Below are positions 25,685 through 33,825 of a DNA stretch of 64,000 nucleotides, piece by piece. Each line of letters starts with the position of its first letter. Within the stretch, counting starts at the first letter, position 1. A model generated the notes under the pieces. That model was not told where the DNA came from, searched no databases, and saw nothing but the letters and a program-made list of their open reading frames with translations. Source of the stretch: Marinimicrococcus sp033875255 (lineage in GTDB: Bacteria > Pseudomonadota > Alphaproteobacteria > Geminicoccales > Geminicoccaceae); assembly GCA_033875255.1 (NCBI GenBank), contig JAWZSN010000001.1:62001-126000 (forward strand), given 5' to 3'. A program made the position numbers and the translations under genes.

Positions 25685-26146
25685 TCAGTGGCTGCGCACC
25701 TGCGGCAGGTCATCGTTGGCGGGCTGGGGCAGGCCCGCGAGCCGGGCGCCCAGACGGGCGCACCGATCATAGACCGCCATGACCGACTCCTGGACCGGGC
25801 GTACGTCGAAGTGGACGACTTTGCCGGCGGTCCCGTCAGCCTCGCCCTGCAGGAAGAAGTCGAGCGCGCAGCCTTGGTAGGTGTAGCGCCAGAACTGCAG
25901 CGACTCCTCGCGGCGACGCAGATCGGGCTGGCCCAAAAGCTCGGTGAGGCGGCTCTCCTCGAGCCCCGCCAGCTGCACCCCGGCCGGCAGCTCGGCGCGG
26001 ACCGCTGGCGCCGCGGGCGTCGGTGCGATGCCGGAAGCCGGCGGGGCAGGGGGTGCGGGAACCGCGCAGCCGGCAAGCGCCATGGCGCCCAAAGCCATGA
26101 GCCACACGCCGTGCCGGCGCATGGCCTTTCCGAACGACGTCATCAT
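25685..26146 (-). CDS. Small outer-membrane or periplasmic lipoprotein
   Basis: 153 residues from ATG 26146. The signal peptide carries a clear lipobox (MALAGC), a Pro/Ala-rich linker follows, and then a compact domain with LTELLGQPDLRRREESLQFWRYTYQGCALDFFL. That last segment is the pattern of small SmpA/OmlA-like lipoproteins that contain a G-x-P-x-x-R-x-E turn. No function can be assigned. A GTG start at 26170 is possible but would put eight residues before the signal peptide. It lies 41 bases downstream of the bactofilin gene on the same strand. Confidence 0.75.
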   Translation of the reverse strand: MMTSFGKAMRRHGVWLMALGAMALAGCAVPAPPAPPASGIAPTPAAPAVRAELPAGVQLAGLEESRLTELLGQPDLRRREESLQFWRYTYQGCALDFFLQGEADGTAGKVVHFDVRPVQESVMAVYDRCARLGARLAGLPQPANDDLPQVRSH

Positions 26147-26187
26147 CCCCCCGTCCTGCCGACGCCGCACGGCCGCGCGCTTGTTTG

Positions 26188-26763
26188 CTACTCGGCTGCC
26201 GCGGCGGCGGGAGCGCTGTCCTCGAGCATCGACACGTTGCCGGTGAGCCGGCCGCCGCGCTCGATCTCCAGCTCGCCGTAACGCACCGTGCCCTGGACAC
26301 GGCCGGTGCTGCGGATCATCAGGCGCTTGCGGACGGTGAGATCGCCCTCGTAGACGCCGCTGATCACCGCCTCCTCGACCTCGGCCTTGCCGTTGGTGAA
26401 GCGGCCGCTCTCGGCGATCTCGATGGCCCGGGTCTGGTTCAGCGTCACCTGGACGCTGCCCTGGACGACCAGAAGATCACAGGCGGTGATCTCGCCGGCG
26501 AGGCTGATGCCTTCGCCGACCATGAGCTGCTTGCCGCCGGCATCGGTCTTCATGCCCTGGCCAGGCGGGGCCGCCTGGGGCCGCAGGCTGCTGCTGCCGG
26601 CACCGGGAGCCGCAGGAACGTCGATCTGGCGGCGCGGCAGCTCCGGCTGGGGGGCCGCGGGGGCCCTGGGCTCGGAGGTGGCCTGCCCGTATCCCTGCTC
26701 AGGCATCGTCTCCGCCGCCGTCGTGCCCGGGCGAGCCGGGTCGTTATCCTTCCTGCGGAACAT
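26188..26763 (-). CDS. Bactofilin (polymer-forming cytoskeletal protein)
   Basis: 191 residues. A disordered Pro/Ala-rich N-terminus of about 75 residues precedes the bactofilin beta-helix (VGEGISLAGEITACDLLVVQGSVQVTL, then RFTNGKAEVEEAVISGVYEGDLTVRKRLMIRSTGRVQGTVRYGELEIERGGRLTGNV). Its repeated G-x-(I/V/L) rungs form membrane-associated filaments that organise cell shape or stalk synthesis. No M23 peptidase gene lies next to it, unlike many bactofilins. The M23 gene at 49.6 kb is the only one seen. A short disordered Ala-rich tail ends the protein. Confidence 0.92.
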   Translation of the reverse strand: MFRRKDNDPARPGTTAAETMPEQGYGQATSEPRAPAAPQPELPRRQIDVPAAPGAGSSSLRPQAAPPGQGMKTDAGGKQLMVGEGISLAGEITACDLLVVQGSVQVTLNQTRAIEIAESGRFTNGKAEVEEAVISGVYEGDLTVRKRLMIRSTGRVQGTVRYGELEIERGGRLTGNVSMLEDSAPAAAAAE

Positions 26764-26942
26764 TGGGTTTGGACCCCGTTTGCTGTCGTGGACGCTGGGA
26801 GCGGTCGAAAAGCCAGCGCATCCGGCGCTGCCAGGTAGGGGTCAGCATTAGTCAGCCGGACCCGGCAAGTCAAACGGCGCCGCAGCCAACGCGGAGAGAC
26901 GATGTTCCCAGCGTTCCGGGGCAGCCGCACGGGGGCTTCCGC

Positions 26943-26970
26943 TTGTGGTGATCATTCCTGAGACTATACT
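26943..26970 (+). promoter_or_regulatory. Promoter of the adenosine kinase gene
   Basis: TTGTGG (26943-26948), a 16-base spacer and TATACT (26965-26970). The predicted transcription start near 26977 lies downstream of the earlier in-frame GTG at 26945, which supports ATG 27005 as the true start. Confidence 0.55.
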
Positions 26971-27004
26971 CGCGCTGGAACAACTAACGGACAAGCAGAA
27001 CGTC

Positions 27005-28012
27005 ATGGATTTCAAGCAGTCGTCCGATAAGCGTCACGATGTCCTGGGCATTGGCAATGCCATCGTCGATGTCCTTTCCCATGCCGAGGACGCCCTTCTC
27101 GCCGATCTGGGCCTCACCAAGGGGGCGATGACGCTGGTCGACGAGGCGCGGGTCGAGGAGCTCTACCGCCGCATGGGGCCGGGACGCGAGGTGTCGGGCG
27201 GCTCCTGCGCCAACACCATGGCGGCCCTCGCGGCACTGGGCAGCCGCGCCGCCTATGTCGGGCGGGTCCGCGACGACCAGCTGGGCGAGGTCTTCGCCCA
27301 CGACATCCGCGCCACCGGTGTCACGTTCCGCAGCGCCCCGGGACGCGAGGGGCCTGCTACCGCGCGGTGCCTCGTGTTCGTGACCTCGGACGCGCAGCGC
27401 ACCATGCAGACCTATCTCGGCGCTTGCGTCGAGCTGGGTCCCGAGGATGTCGACGAGGAGCTGGTGAGCCAGTCGGCGGTGACCTATCTCGAGGGCTATC
27501 TGTGGGACCGCCCCGAGGCCAAGGCCGCCTGCCGCAAGGCCGCCGACATCTGCCACGCGAGCGGCGGCAAGCTGGCGCTCACCCTCTCCGACCCGTTCTG
27601 CGTCGACCGCTGGCGCGGCGAGTTCCGCGAGCTGGTCGAGAAGGAGGTCGACATTCTCTTCGCCAACGAGGCGGAGATTACCTCGCTTTACGAGGTGGAC
27701 GACTTCGACTCGGCTCTCCAGGAGGTGCGCCGTCATGTCCATTTCGCGGCGCTCACCCGCGGACCCCGGGGCTCGGTGGTGGTCCGCGGTGACGAGGTGC
27801 ACGTCATCGACGCTGTGGCGCCCTCGCAGGTGCTCGATAGCACCGGCGCCGGCGACCTCTATGCAGCGGGGTTCCTGCATGGCCTGACCGCAGGGCTCGA
27901 CCTGGCGGCCTGCGGCCGGCTGGGCTCGCTCTGCGCGGCGGAAATCATCAGTCAGTACGGCGCCCGCGCCGAGCGGCCGCTGGCCCGGCTGGTCGAGATC
28001 GCACGCGGCTGA
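27005..28012 (+). CDS. Adenosine kinase (PfkB/ribokinase family)
   Basis: 335 residues. The N-terminus DVLGIGNAIVDVLSHAEDALLADLGLTKGAMTLVD and the GGSCANTMAALAALG substrate motif are characteristic of the alphaproteobacterial adenosine kinase, which salvages adenosine to AMP. The C-terminal PfkB signature DSTGAGDLYAAGFLHGL holds the catalytic Asp. Length is normal. The start was set from the upstream promoter. It is transcribed alone and converges on metY with a shared terminator. Confidence 0.9.
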   Translation: MDFKQSSDKRHDVLGIGNAIVDVLSHAEDALLADLGLTKGAMTLVDEARVEELYRRMGPGREVSGGSCANTMAALAALGSRAAYVGRVRDDQLGEVFAHDIRATGVTFRSAPGREGPATARCLVFVTSDAQRTMQTYLGACVELGPEDVDEELVSQSAVTYLEGYLWDRPEAKAACRKAADICHASGGKLALTLSDPFCVDRWRGEFRELVEKEVDILFANEAEITSLYEVDDFDSALQEVRRHVHFAALTRGPRGSVVVRGDEVHVIDAVAPSQVLDSTGAGDLYAAGFLHGLTAGLDLAACGRLGSLCAAEIISQYGARAERPLARLVEIARG

Positions 28013-28017
28013 GCGAC

Positions 28018-28051
28018 GGCGCGGCCCGGCGGATTTCCCGGGCCGCGCCTT
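28018..28051. terminator. Bidirectional terminator between adenosine kinase gene and metY
   Basis: A perfect 12-bp stem (GGCGCGGCCCGG at 28018-28029 and its complement at 28038-28049) with an 8-base loop lies between convergent genes. Only two T follow on the plus strand. Confidence 0.65.
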
Positions 28052-28056
28052 GCGGC

Positions 28057-29337
28057 TCAGCCGATGCGGCTCAGCGCCTGCTGGAGATCGGCGATGATAT
28101 CGTCGGCCGATTCGATGCCCACCGAGAGGCGGATCGTGTCGGGGCCGGCGCCGGCCGCCACCTGCTGCTCGGGATCGAGCTGGCGGTGGGTGGTGGAGGC
28201 CGGGTGGATGATCAGCGAGCGGGTGTCGCCGATATTGGCGACGTGGCTCAAGAGCTCGCAGCTGTCGACGACCTTGACGCCCGCCTCGTAGCCGCCCTTG
28301 ACGCCGAAGGTGAAGAGCGAGCCCAGGCCGTTGGGGCAGTATTTGTCGAGCAGCGGCGAGCGGTTCTGCGGCAGGCGGGCATAGGACACCCACGCCACCT
28401 GCGGCTGCTTGGTGAGCCACGCCGCGACCTTGTCGGCATTGGCGACGTGACGGTCCATCCTGAGCGGCAGCGTCTCGATGCCCTGGAGGATCAGGAAGGC
28501 GTTGAGGGGTGCCAGGGCCGGGCCGATGTCGCGCAGGCCGATGGCCTTGCTGCGCACGGTGAAGGCGAGATTGCCGAAGGTCTCGTAAAAGCGCAGCCCG
28601 TGATAGGCGGCGCACGGCTCGCTCATGTGCGGGAACTTGCCGTTGTTCCAGTCGAAATTTCCGCCCTCGACGATGATGCCGCCGACCGAGTTGCCCTGAC
28701 CGCCCAGATATTTGGTCATGGAGTGGACGACGATGTCGGCACCCCACTTGAGCGGCTGGCACAGATAGGGGCTGGGGATCGTGTTGTCGACGACCAGCGG
28801 CACGCCGTTCGCGTGGGCGATCGTGGCGATGGCCTCGATGTCGGCGATGATGCCGTCGGGGTTGCTGGCGCTCTCGATGAAGAACGCCTTGGTGCTGGGG
28901 GTGACGGCCTTGGCGAAGTTCTCGGGCTCGGTCGGGTCGACGAAGCTCACCTTCCAGTCGAACTGCGGGAAGCTCTGCCGCATCTGGCTGATCGAGCCGC
29001 CATAGAGCTTGCTCGACGCCACGATGTGGTCGCCGGGGCTCATCAGGTTGAGGAAGGTGAGGAACTGGGCGGAATGGCCCGAGGCGGTGGCGCAGGCGGC
29101 GGTGCCGCCCTCCAGCGCCGCCACGCGCTCCTCCAGCACCGAGACGGTCGGGTTGGTGAGCCGGCTGTAGATGTTGCCGAACTTCTGGAGGTTGAAGAGT
29201 GCCGCCGCGTGGTCGACATCGTCGAACACGTAGGAGGTGGTCTGGTAGATCGGCGTCGCCCTGGCGCCCGTGGTGGGGTCGGGTGCTGCTCCGGCATGCA
29301 CCGCCAGGGTCTCGAAACCGTACGTGCGCTCGCTCAT
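28057..29337 (-). CDS. metY: O-acetylhomoserine aminocarboxypropyltransferase (sulfhydrylase) MetY
   Basis: This PLP enzyme makes homocysteine from O-acetylhomoserine and sulfide. 426 residues: GFETLAVHAGAAPDPTTGARATPIYQTTSYVF at the start, ALEGGTAACATASGHSAQFLTFLNLMSPGDHIVA, and the PLP-binding Lys in VHSMTKYLGGQGNSVGG near residue 205. The C-terminus HPASTTHRQL and DTIRLSVGIESADDIIADLQQAL is family standard. The longer loops (around LKWGADIVV and NFDWNNGKFPHMSEP) separate MetY from the smaller MetB and MetZ enzymes. It is transcribed alone. Confidence 0.95.
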   Translation of the reverse strand: MSERTYGFETLAVHAGAAPDPTTGARATPIYQTTSYVFDDVDHAAALFNLQKFGNIYSRLTNPTVSVLEERVAALEGGTAACATASGHSAQFLTFLNLMSPGDHIVASSKLYGGSISQMRQSFPQFDWKVSFVDPTEPENFAKAVTPSTKAFFIESASNPDGIIADIEAIATIAHANGVPLVVDNTIPSPYLCQPLKWGADIVVHSMTKYLGGQGNSVGGIIVEGGNFDWNNGKFPHMSEPCAAYHGLRFYETFGNLAFTVRSKAIGLRDIGPALAPLNAFLILQGIETLPLRMDRHVANADKVAAWLTKQPQVAWVSYARLPQNRSPLLDKYCPNGLGSLFTFGVKGGYEAGVKVVDSCELLSHVANIGDTRSLIIHPASTTHRQLDPEQQVAAGAGPDTIRLSVGIESADDIIADLQQALSRIG

Positions 29338-29377
29338 CGGGCGATGCCCCCCATTGCCTCTAGGTGGAAGAGAAATC

Positions 29378-29893
29378 TCAGAGCTGGCCCTTCTTGCGGG
29401 TCAGCTGCATGGCCTGGCCACGCTTCGAGGAAATCACCCGCCGGTTCACGCCCAGCCAGCCGATCTCGCCGAAGAGCCGGCCGTATTCGATCTTGGGACA
29501 GCGGTCCATGACGACCTCGAGGCCGGCTGCCTCGGCCCGCGCGGCGGCCGCGTCGTCGCGCACGCCGAGCTGCATCCAGACCACCTTGGCGCCGATCCGC
29601 ACCGCCTCGTCGGCGACGGCGCCTGCCTCCTCCGAGCGCCGGAACACCTGCACCATGTCGGGCGGCTCGGGCAGCGAGGCGAGATCCGGGCGGACCTCCT
29701 CGCCCAGCAGCGTCTGGCCGGCATGGCGCGGGTTGACGGGGACCACGCGATAGCCCTTGCTCTGCAGGTAGAGCATCGCGAAGTAGCTGGGCCGGATCTG
29801 GCTCATGCTGGCGCCGACCATGGCGATGGTCTTTACCTGCTCGAGGACCTTGCGGATTTTGGCGTCGTCATAGACGAGCGGCTCGGTGCTCAT
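29378..29893 (-). CDS. CoA-binding protein (YccU type)
   Basis: 171 residues with a single CoA-binding Rossmann domain: IAMVGASMSQIRPSYFAMLYLQSKGYRVVPVNP, DMVQVFRRSEEAGAVADEAVRIGAKVVWMQLGV and MDRCPKIEYGRLFGEIGWLG. It corresponds to the stand-alone CoA-binding domain proteins that share the first domain of succinyl-CoA synthetase alpha. No enzymatic activity is established. It lies 40 bases before metY on the same strand, so co-transcription is likely. Confidence 0.88.
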   Translation of the reverse strand: MSTEPLVYDDAKIRKVLEQVKTIAMVGASMSQIRPSYFAMLYLQSKGYRVVPVNPRHAGQTLLGEEVRPDLASLPEPPDMVQVFRRSEEAGAVADEAVRIGAKVVWMQLGVRDDAAAARAEAAGLEVVMDRCPKIEYGRLFGEIGWLGVNRRVISSKRGQAMQLTRKKGQL

Positions 29894-29971
29894 GGCATTC
29901 CTGCGCGCGGTCGGGTGCGGGCGCGACTATAGGTTCGGCACCGCCGCGAGACCAGTGCGGTGCAGCATCCC

Positions 29972-30760
29972 TCAGGCACCGCTCCAGACCGGCCGGCGCT
30001 TCTCCAAGAAAGCCTCTATGCCCTCGGCGGCGTCGCGCGCCAGCATGTTCTCGGTCATCACCCGGGAGGCGTAGGCATAGGCCTCGTCGAGCGGCTGCTC
30101 GAGCTGGCGATAGAACGCCTCCTTGCCGATCTTGAGGGTGAGCGGCGACTTGGCGGCGATCGTGCCGGCCATCGACGCGACCTCCCGGCCCAGGCGGTCC
30201 GCCGGCACCACCCGGTTGACCAGCCCGAAGCGCAGGGCGGTGGCGGCGTCCATCAGCTCGCCCAGGAGCAGCATCTCCATGGCCTGCTTGCGGCCGACAT
30301 TGCGCGACAGCGCCACCATCGGGGTCGAGCAGAAGAGGCCGATATTGACGCCGGGCGTGGCGAAGCGCGCGCCCTCCGCCGCCACCGCGAGATCGCAGCT
30401 GGCGACGAGCTGGCAGCCGGCGGCGGTGGCGATTCCGCCCACCTCGGCGATCACCGGCTGCGGCAGCCGCACGATGCTCTGCATCAGCGCCGAGCACTGG
30501 GCAAAGAGCGCTTCGTAGAAGTCGCGGCTTGTGTTCTCGCGTATCTCGCGCAGATCGTGGCCGGCGCAAAAGGCAGGGCCTGCCGCCGCCAGCACCACCA
30601 CCCGCGCGCTCGCGTCCTCGCCGATTCGCTCGAGCTCCGCTTGAAGCGCGCTCATCAGCTCGCGGCTGAGCGCGTTGCGCGCCTGCGGGCGGTTGAGGGT
30701 CAGCCGCACGACACCCTCGGCGTCGTCGCGTAGCAGCAGCGCCTCGTTATCTTCCAGCAT
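29972..30760 (-). CDS. Enoyl-CoA hydratase/isomerase family protein (ECHDC3-like)
   Basis: 262 residues of crotonase fold. NRPQARNALSRELMSAL, the oxyanion-hole segments GPAFCAGHDLREI and GGIATAAGCQLVASCDLAVA, and ATPGVNIGLFCSTPMVALSR identify the ECHDC3-like branch. In that branch the usual catalytic Glu pair is not clearly conserved. It is probably involved in fatty-acyl or branched-chain acyl-CoA turnover, but the reaction is unresolved. It is divergent from the thioesterase gene. Confidence 0.85.
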   Translation of the reverse strand: MLEDNEALLLRDDAEGVVRLTLNRPQARNALSRELMSALQAELERIGEDASARVVVLAAAGPAFCAGHDLREIRENTSRDFYEALFAQCSALMQSIVRLPQPVIAEVGGIATAAGCQLVASCDLAVAAEGARFATPGVNIGLFCSTPMVALSRNVGRKQAMEMLLLGELMDAATALRFGLVNRVVPADRLGREVASMAGTIAAKSPLTLKIGKEAFYRQLEQPLDEAYAYASRVMTENMLARDAAEGIEAFLEKRRPVWSGA

Positions 30761-30807
30761 CGCTCTCTCCGGCAGGCCGACGCTTTCTTATAGGGCAACG
30801 GTCATTC

Positions 30808-30837
30808 CCCTGCCATGCCGGGCCCTGCCATGCCGGA
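30808..30837. repeat. Two tandem 15-base repeats in a divergent intergenic region
   Basis: Units at 30808-30822 and 30823-30837 are identical except for the last base (core CCCTGCCATGCCGG). They lie between the enoyl-CoA hydratase and thioesterase genes, where a tandem operator would be possible. No other function is evident. Confidence 0.5.
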
Positions 30838-30903
30838 CTTCGTCTTGACGGGGGCGGGTGCCTGGCGCCTGCTCGGCCACCGCGAAGCGAGAAGGGCAGG
30901 ACC

Positions 30904-31347
30904 ATGGCGCGGCTGAAGATGACGGCGAAGGAGTTCGAGGTGCTGGCGGCCGAGGGCGTGCCCTATGTGGGGCAGCTCGGCTGTCGCGTGGAGAGCTTCG
31001 AGGCCGGCCGGATCGTGGTGCGGCTGCCCTACCGCGAGTTCCTGCTGCGTCCCGGTGGCACGATCTGCGGGCCGGCGATGATGGCGCTGGCCGACATCGT
31101 GCTGTATGGCGCCGTGCTCTCGATGATCGGCCGGGTCGAGCTTGCGGTGACCACCGACCTCACCATCCACTTCCTGCGTAAGCCCGGCCCCGGCGATCTC
31201 CTGGCCGAGGGGCGTCTCCTCAAGCTGGGGACGCGGCTGGCGGTCGGCGACGTGCTGATCCGCAGCGACGGGATCGAGGCACCGGTGGCGCATGCCACGG
31301 GCACCTACGCCATTCCCGGGAGCGGCGCGCAGGGAGACGCCGCTTGA
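30904..31347 (+). CDS. PaaI-type hotdog-fold thioesterase
   Basis: 147 residues with the single-domain hotdog fold. FEAGRIVVRLPYREFLLRPGGTICGPAMMALADIVLYGAVLS holds the likely catalytic Asp (ALAD), and VTTDLTIHFLRKPGPGDLLAEGRLLKLGTRLAVGDVLI the strands of the dimer core. It probably hydrolyses an acyl-CoA of unknown chain. GGACC precedes the ATG. The stop overlaps the TTG start of the MFS gene (TTGA), so the two are translationally coupled. Confidence 0.88.
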   Translation: MARLKMTAKEFEVLAAEGVPYVGQLGCRVESFEAGRIVVRLPYREFLLRPGGTICGPAMMALADIVLYGAVLSMIGRVELAVTTDLTIHFLRKPGPGDLLAEGRLLKLGTRLAVGDVLIRSDGIEAPVAHATGTYAIPGSGAQGDAA

Positions 31348-32621
31348 GCGGGGTCGCCGGGCTCGGCGCCATCGGGGCTGCCCTGCGCGAGCCTTCCTTC
31401 GGCATCTATGTGGCAGGCAACGCGGTCTCGCTGGTCGGCAACTGGCTGCAGCGCACGGCGGTCGGCTGGCTTGCCTGGGAGCTCACCGGCTCCGCCACCT
31501 GGGTTGGAGCGGTGGCGCTGGCCGATCTCGCGCCGGCCCTGCTGATCGGCCCGTTCGGCGGGGTGCTGGCCGACCGTCGCGAGCGGCGCCGCATCATGCT
31601 GATAACCCAGACCCTGCTGACCGCAACGGCGCTGCTCATGTGGCTCATGGCGGCGCTCGACACACTGGGCCTTCCGGCCCTGCTGGCGCTGGTCACCGTC
31701 CAGGGCGTCCTCACCGGCCTCAACCAGCCGGCCCGCCTCGCCCTCGTTCCTTCGCTGGTGCCCCAGCATCTCCTGCCGACCGCGGTGGCGGTCAACAGCA
31801 TCGTGTTCAACGGTGCGCGCTTCGTCGGACCGGCGGCGGCCGGGCTGCTGATCGCCGGGCTCGGCCTGCCCGCAGCCTTCCTCGCCAACGCGCTGAGCTA
31901 TCTCGCCTTCATCGCCGCGCTCCTGGTGGTCCGGCCGCTCGAGGCCCAGCCGCGCCGGCGGGGAGGGGCGGTGCTGGGCGAGCTCGTCGAGGGAATCCGC
32001 TTCATTGCCGGGCACGTCGCGCTGGGGCCGCTGTTCTTGCTGCTGGCGGGCGCCTCGCTCCTCGTGCGGCCGGTCGGCGAGTTGTTGCCAGCGCTCGCCG
32101 GGCAGGTGTTCGAGGGCGGGGTCGAGGCGCTCGCCGGGCTCAGCTCGGCGCTGGGCATGGGAGCGGTGCTGGGGGCGCTGTGGCTCGCCCGCGAAGCGCG
32201 CGACGATCAGGCGCGGCTGATGCTGCTGGCGCTCTTGTGGGTGGCGGTCCTCGTTCTGGCGCTGGCGGCGGCCCCGGTCCTGCCGGCGGCGATCGCCGCG
32301 GTGGCGCTGCTCGGCGCCGCCTTGACGACAGCGGGGGTCAGCGCACAGACGATCATGCAGCTCGCCGCGCCGCCGCTGCTGCGCGGACGTGTCATGAGCC
32401 TTTATGGCGTGATGTTCCGTGCGGGGCCGGCGCTGGGGGCGCTGGTGCTGGGCGGGCTGGGCGATCTCCTCGGCCTGCGCGTGGCGCTGGCTGTAGGGGC
32501 GCTGACCTTCGTCGCCGCCTGGCTGCTCGCCTGGCGACGGCGGGCGCAGATCGCCGCAGCGCTCCGTGTGGCGCCCTCTGCTCGAGTCGAGGACGTTGAC
32601 ATGCCAAGGCCGACCCCTTAG
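31344..32621 (+). CDS. MFS transporter of the MFS_3/EntS-like group
   Basis: 425 residues, about twelve helices. FGIYVAGNAVSLVGNWLQRTAVGWLAWELTGSATWVG is the typical first-helix pattern of MFS_3 exporters, GPFGGVLADRRERRRIML is motif A, and LRGRVMSLYGVMFRAGPALGALVLGGLGDLLG the second-half equivalent. Substrate is unknown; members export siderophores or macrolides. The start TTG 31344 overlaps the preceding stop. The last codons contain the promoter of rplM. Confidence 0.85.
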   Translation: MSGVAGLGAIGAALREPSFGIYVAGNAVSLVGNWLQRTAVGWLAWELTGSATWVGAVALADLAPALLIGPFGGVLADRRERRRIMLITQTLLTATALLMWLMAALDTLGLPALLALVTVQGVLTGLNQPARLALVPSLVPQHLLPTAVAVNSIVFNGARFVGPAAAGLLIAGLGLPAAFLANALSYLAFIAALLVVRPLEAQPRRRGGAVLGELVEGIRFIAGHVALGPLFLLLAGASLLVRPVGELLPALAGQVFEGGVEALAGLSSALGMGAVLGALWLAREARDDQARLMLLALLWVAVLVLALAAAPVLPAAIAAVALLGAALTTAGVSAQTIMQLAAPPLLRGRVMSLYGVMFRAGPALGALVLGGLGDLLGLRVALAVGALTFVAAWLLAWRRRAQIAAALRVAPSARVEDVDMPRPTP

Positions 32622-32624
32622 AGA
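32596..32624 (+). promoter_or_regulatory. Promoter of rplM-rpsI, inside the 3' end of the MFS gene
   Basis: TTGACA (32596-32601, a perfect -35) with a 17-base spacer and TAGAGA (32619-32624). The -35 lies in the final codons of the upstream gene. The leader from about 32631 to the rplM start is about 115 bases. Confidence 0.6.
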
Positions 32625-32636
32625 AACGCCACTCGA

Positions 32637-32657
32637 GCGGGCACAACTGGTGCCCGC
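32637..32657 (+). promoter_or_regulatory. Hairpin in the rplM leader
   Basis: A perfect 8-bp stem (GCGGGCAC at 32637-32644, GTGCCCGC at 32650-32657) around AACTG, at the very 5' end of the predicted rplM transcript. It could stabilise the mRNA or take part in autogenous control by L13; neither is shown. Confidence 0.45.
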
Positions 32658-32744
32658 GGTGCGTCTTGTCGTGCTCCCGGACTCCGCCCGTCTAGCGGAC
32701 GCAGCCGGTATCGACGGGAGCGATCTGAATTGGGCTGGAACGTC

Positions 32745-33221
32745 ATGCGGACATTCTCGGCGACGCCCGCCGACATTGAGCACGGCTGGTGTCTCATCGA
32801 CGCGGACGGGCTGGTGCTTGGTCGTCTCGCGACCATCATCGCCAATCGCCTCCGCGGCAAGCACAAGGCCATGTGGACCCCTCACATGGACTGTGGCGAT
32901 CACGTTGTCGTCGTGAACGCCGAGAAGGTCGTGCTGACTGGCAAGAAGCGCAGCCAGAAGATCTACTACCGCCACACGGGCTATCCCGGCGGGATGAAGG
33001 AGACGAGCGCCGAGAAGGTTCTCGACGGTCGTTTCCCCGAGCGGGTGATCGAGGCGGCGGTGAGCCGCATGATCAACAAGGGTCCGCTCCAGCGCGAGGT
33101 GATGCGCAAGCTGCACGTCTACAAGGGCGGCGAGCATCCCCACCAGGCGCAGAAGCCGGCGCCCGTCGATATCGCGGCGATGAACCAGAAGAACTCGGTC
33201 AAGGAGCGCGCCAATGGCTGA
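32745..33221 (+). CDS. rplM: 50S ribosomal protein L13
   Basis: 158 residues of standard L13, an early 50S assembly protein. It starts at ATG 32745 (MRTFSATPADIEHGWCLIDADGLVLGRLAT). VNAEKVVLTGKKRSQKIYYRHTGYPGG and the C-terminal LHVYKGGEHPHQAQKP are diagnostic. An upstream TTG at 32730 is in frame but lacks family support. It overlaps rpsI by eight bases, the usual arrangement of this pair. Confidence 0.98.
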   Translation: MRTFSATPADIEHGWCLIDADGLVLGRLATIIANRLRGKHKAMWTPHMDCGDHVVVVNAEKVVLTGKKRSQKIYYRHTGYPGGMKETSAEKVLDGRFPERVIEAAVSRMINKGPLQREVMRKLHVYKGGEHPHQAQKPAPVDIAAMNQKNSVKERANG

Positions 33222-33699
33222 GACCGCAACCTCCTTTGCCGATCTCGCCAAGCTGAAGCCGGGCCAGCCGGCTGCGGCCGAGCTCGAGAGCCAGGGTCCG
33301 AAGCTCGACGCCCAGGGCCGTGCCTATGGCACCGGCCGCCGCAAGGACGCGGTGGCCCGGGTGTGGGTGAAGCCGGGCAGCGGCAAGTTCGTCGTGAACG
33401 GCCGTGAGATGCCCCGCTACTTCGCGCGCCCGACGCTGCAGATGATCATCAACCAGCCCTTCGCGATGATCAACCAGATGGGCCAGTACGACGTGATGTG
33501 CACCGTCGTCGGCGGCGGCCTCTCCGGCCAGGCCGGTGCGGTCCGTCACGGCCTGAGCCGCGCGCTGGTCAACTTCAACCCGAGCCTGCGGCCGGTCATC
33601 AAGCATGCGGGCTTCCTCACCCGCGACGACCGTACCGTGGAGCGCAAGAAGTACGGCCGCGCCAAGGCCCGCCGGAGCTTCCAGTTCTCCAAGCGCTGA
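33214..33699 (+). CDS. rpsI: 30S ribosomal protein S9
   Basis: 161 residues. An alphaproteobacterial N-terminal extension of about 40 residues rich in Ala and Lys precedes the S9 core (GTGRRKDAVARVWVKPGSG...INGREMPRYFARPT-like, then GGGLSGQAGAVRHGLSRALVNF). The C-terminal RKKYGRAKARRSFQFSKR reaches the decoding centre and contacts P-site tRNA. A strong terminator follows 30 bases after the stop. Confidence 0.98.
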   Translation: MAETATSFADLAKLKPGQPAAAELESQGPKLDAQGRAYGTGRRKDAVARVWVKPGSGKFVVNGREMPRYFARPTLQMIINQPFAMINQMGQYDVMCTVVGGGLSGQAGAVRHGLSRALVNFNPSLRPVIKHAGFLTRDDRTVERKKYGRAKARRSFQFSKR

Positions 33700-33728
33700 C
33701 GCGCAGGACGCATCGACGCTTCCGCACG

Positions 33729-33755
33729 ACGGCCGGGCCTCTGCCCGGCCGTTTT
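33729..33755 (+). terminator. Intrinsic terminator of rplM-rpsI
   Basis: A perfect 10-bp stem (ACGGCCGGGC at 33729-33738, its complement at 33743-33752) with loop CTCT and four T at 33752-33755. A standard Rho-independent terminator. Confidence 0.85.
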
Positions 33756-33825
33756 GCGTTGCGGGACCCTTGACCGCGGGCAGGTGCCGCCGCAGCCTGC
33801 GGCCATTCGCGGTGGAGAGGCCCCG

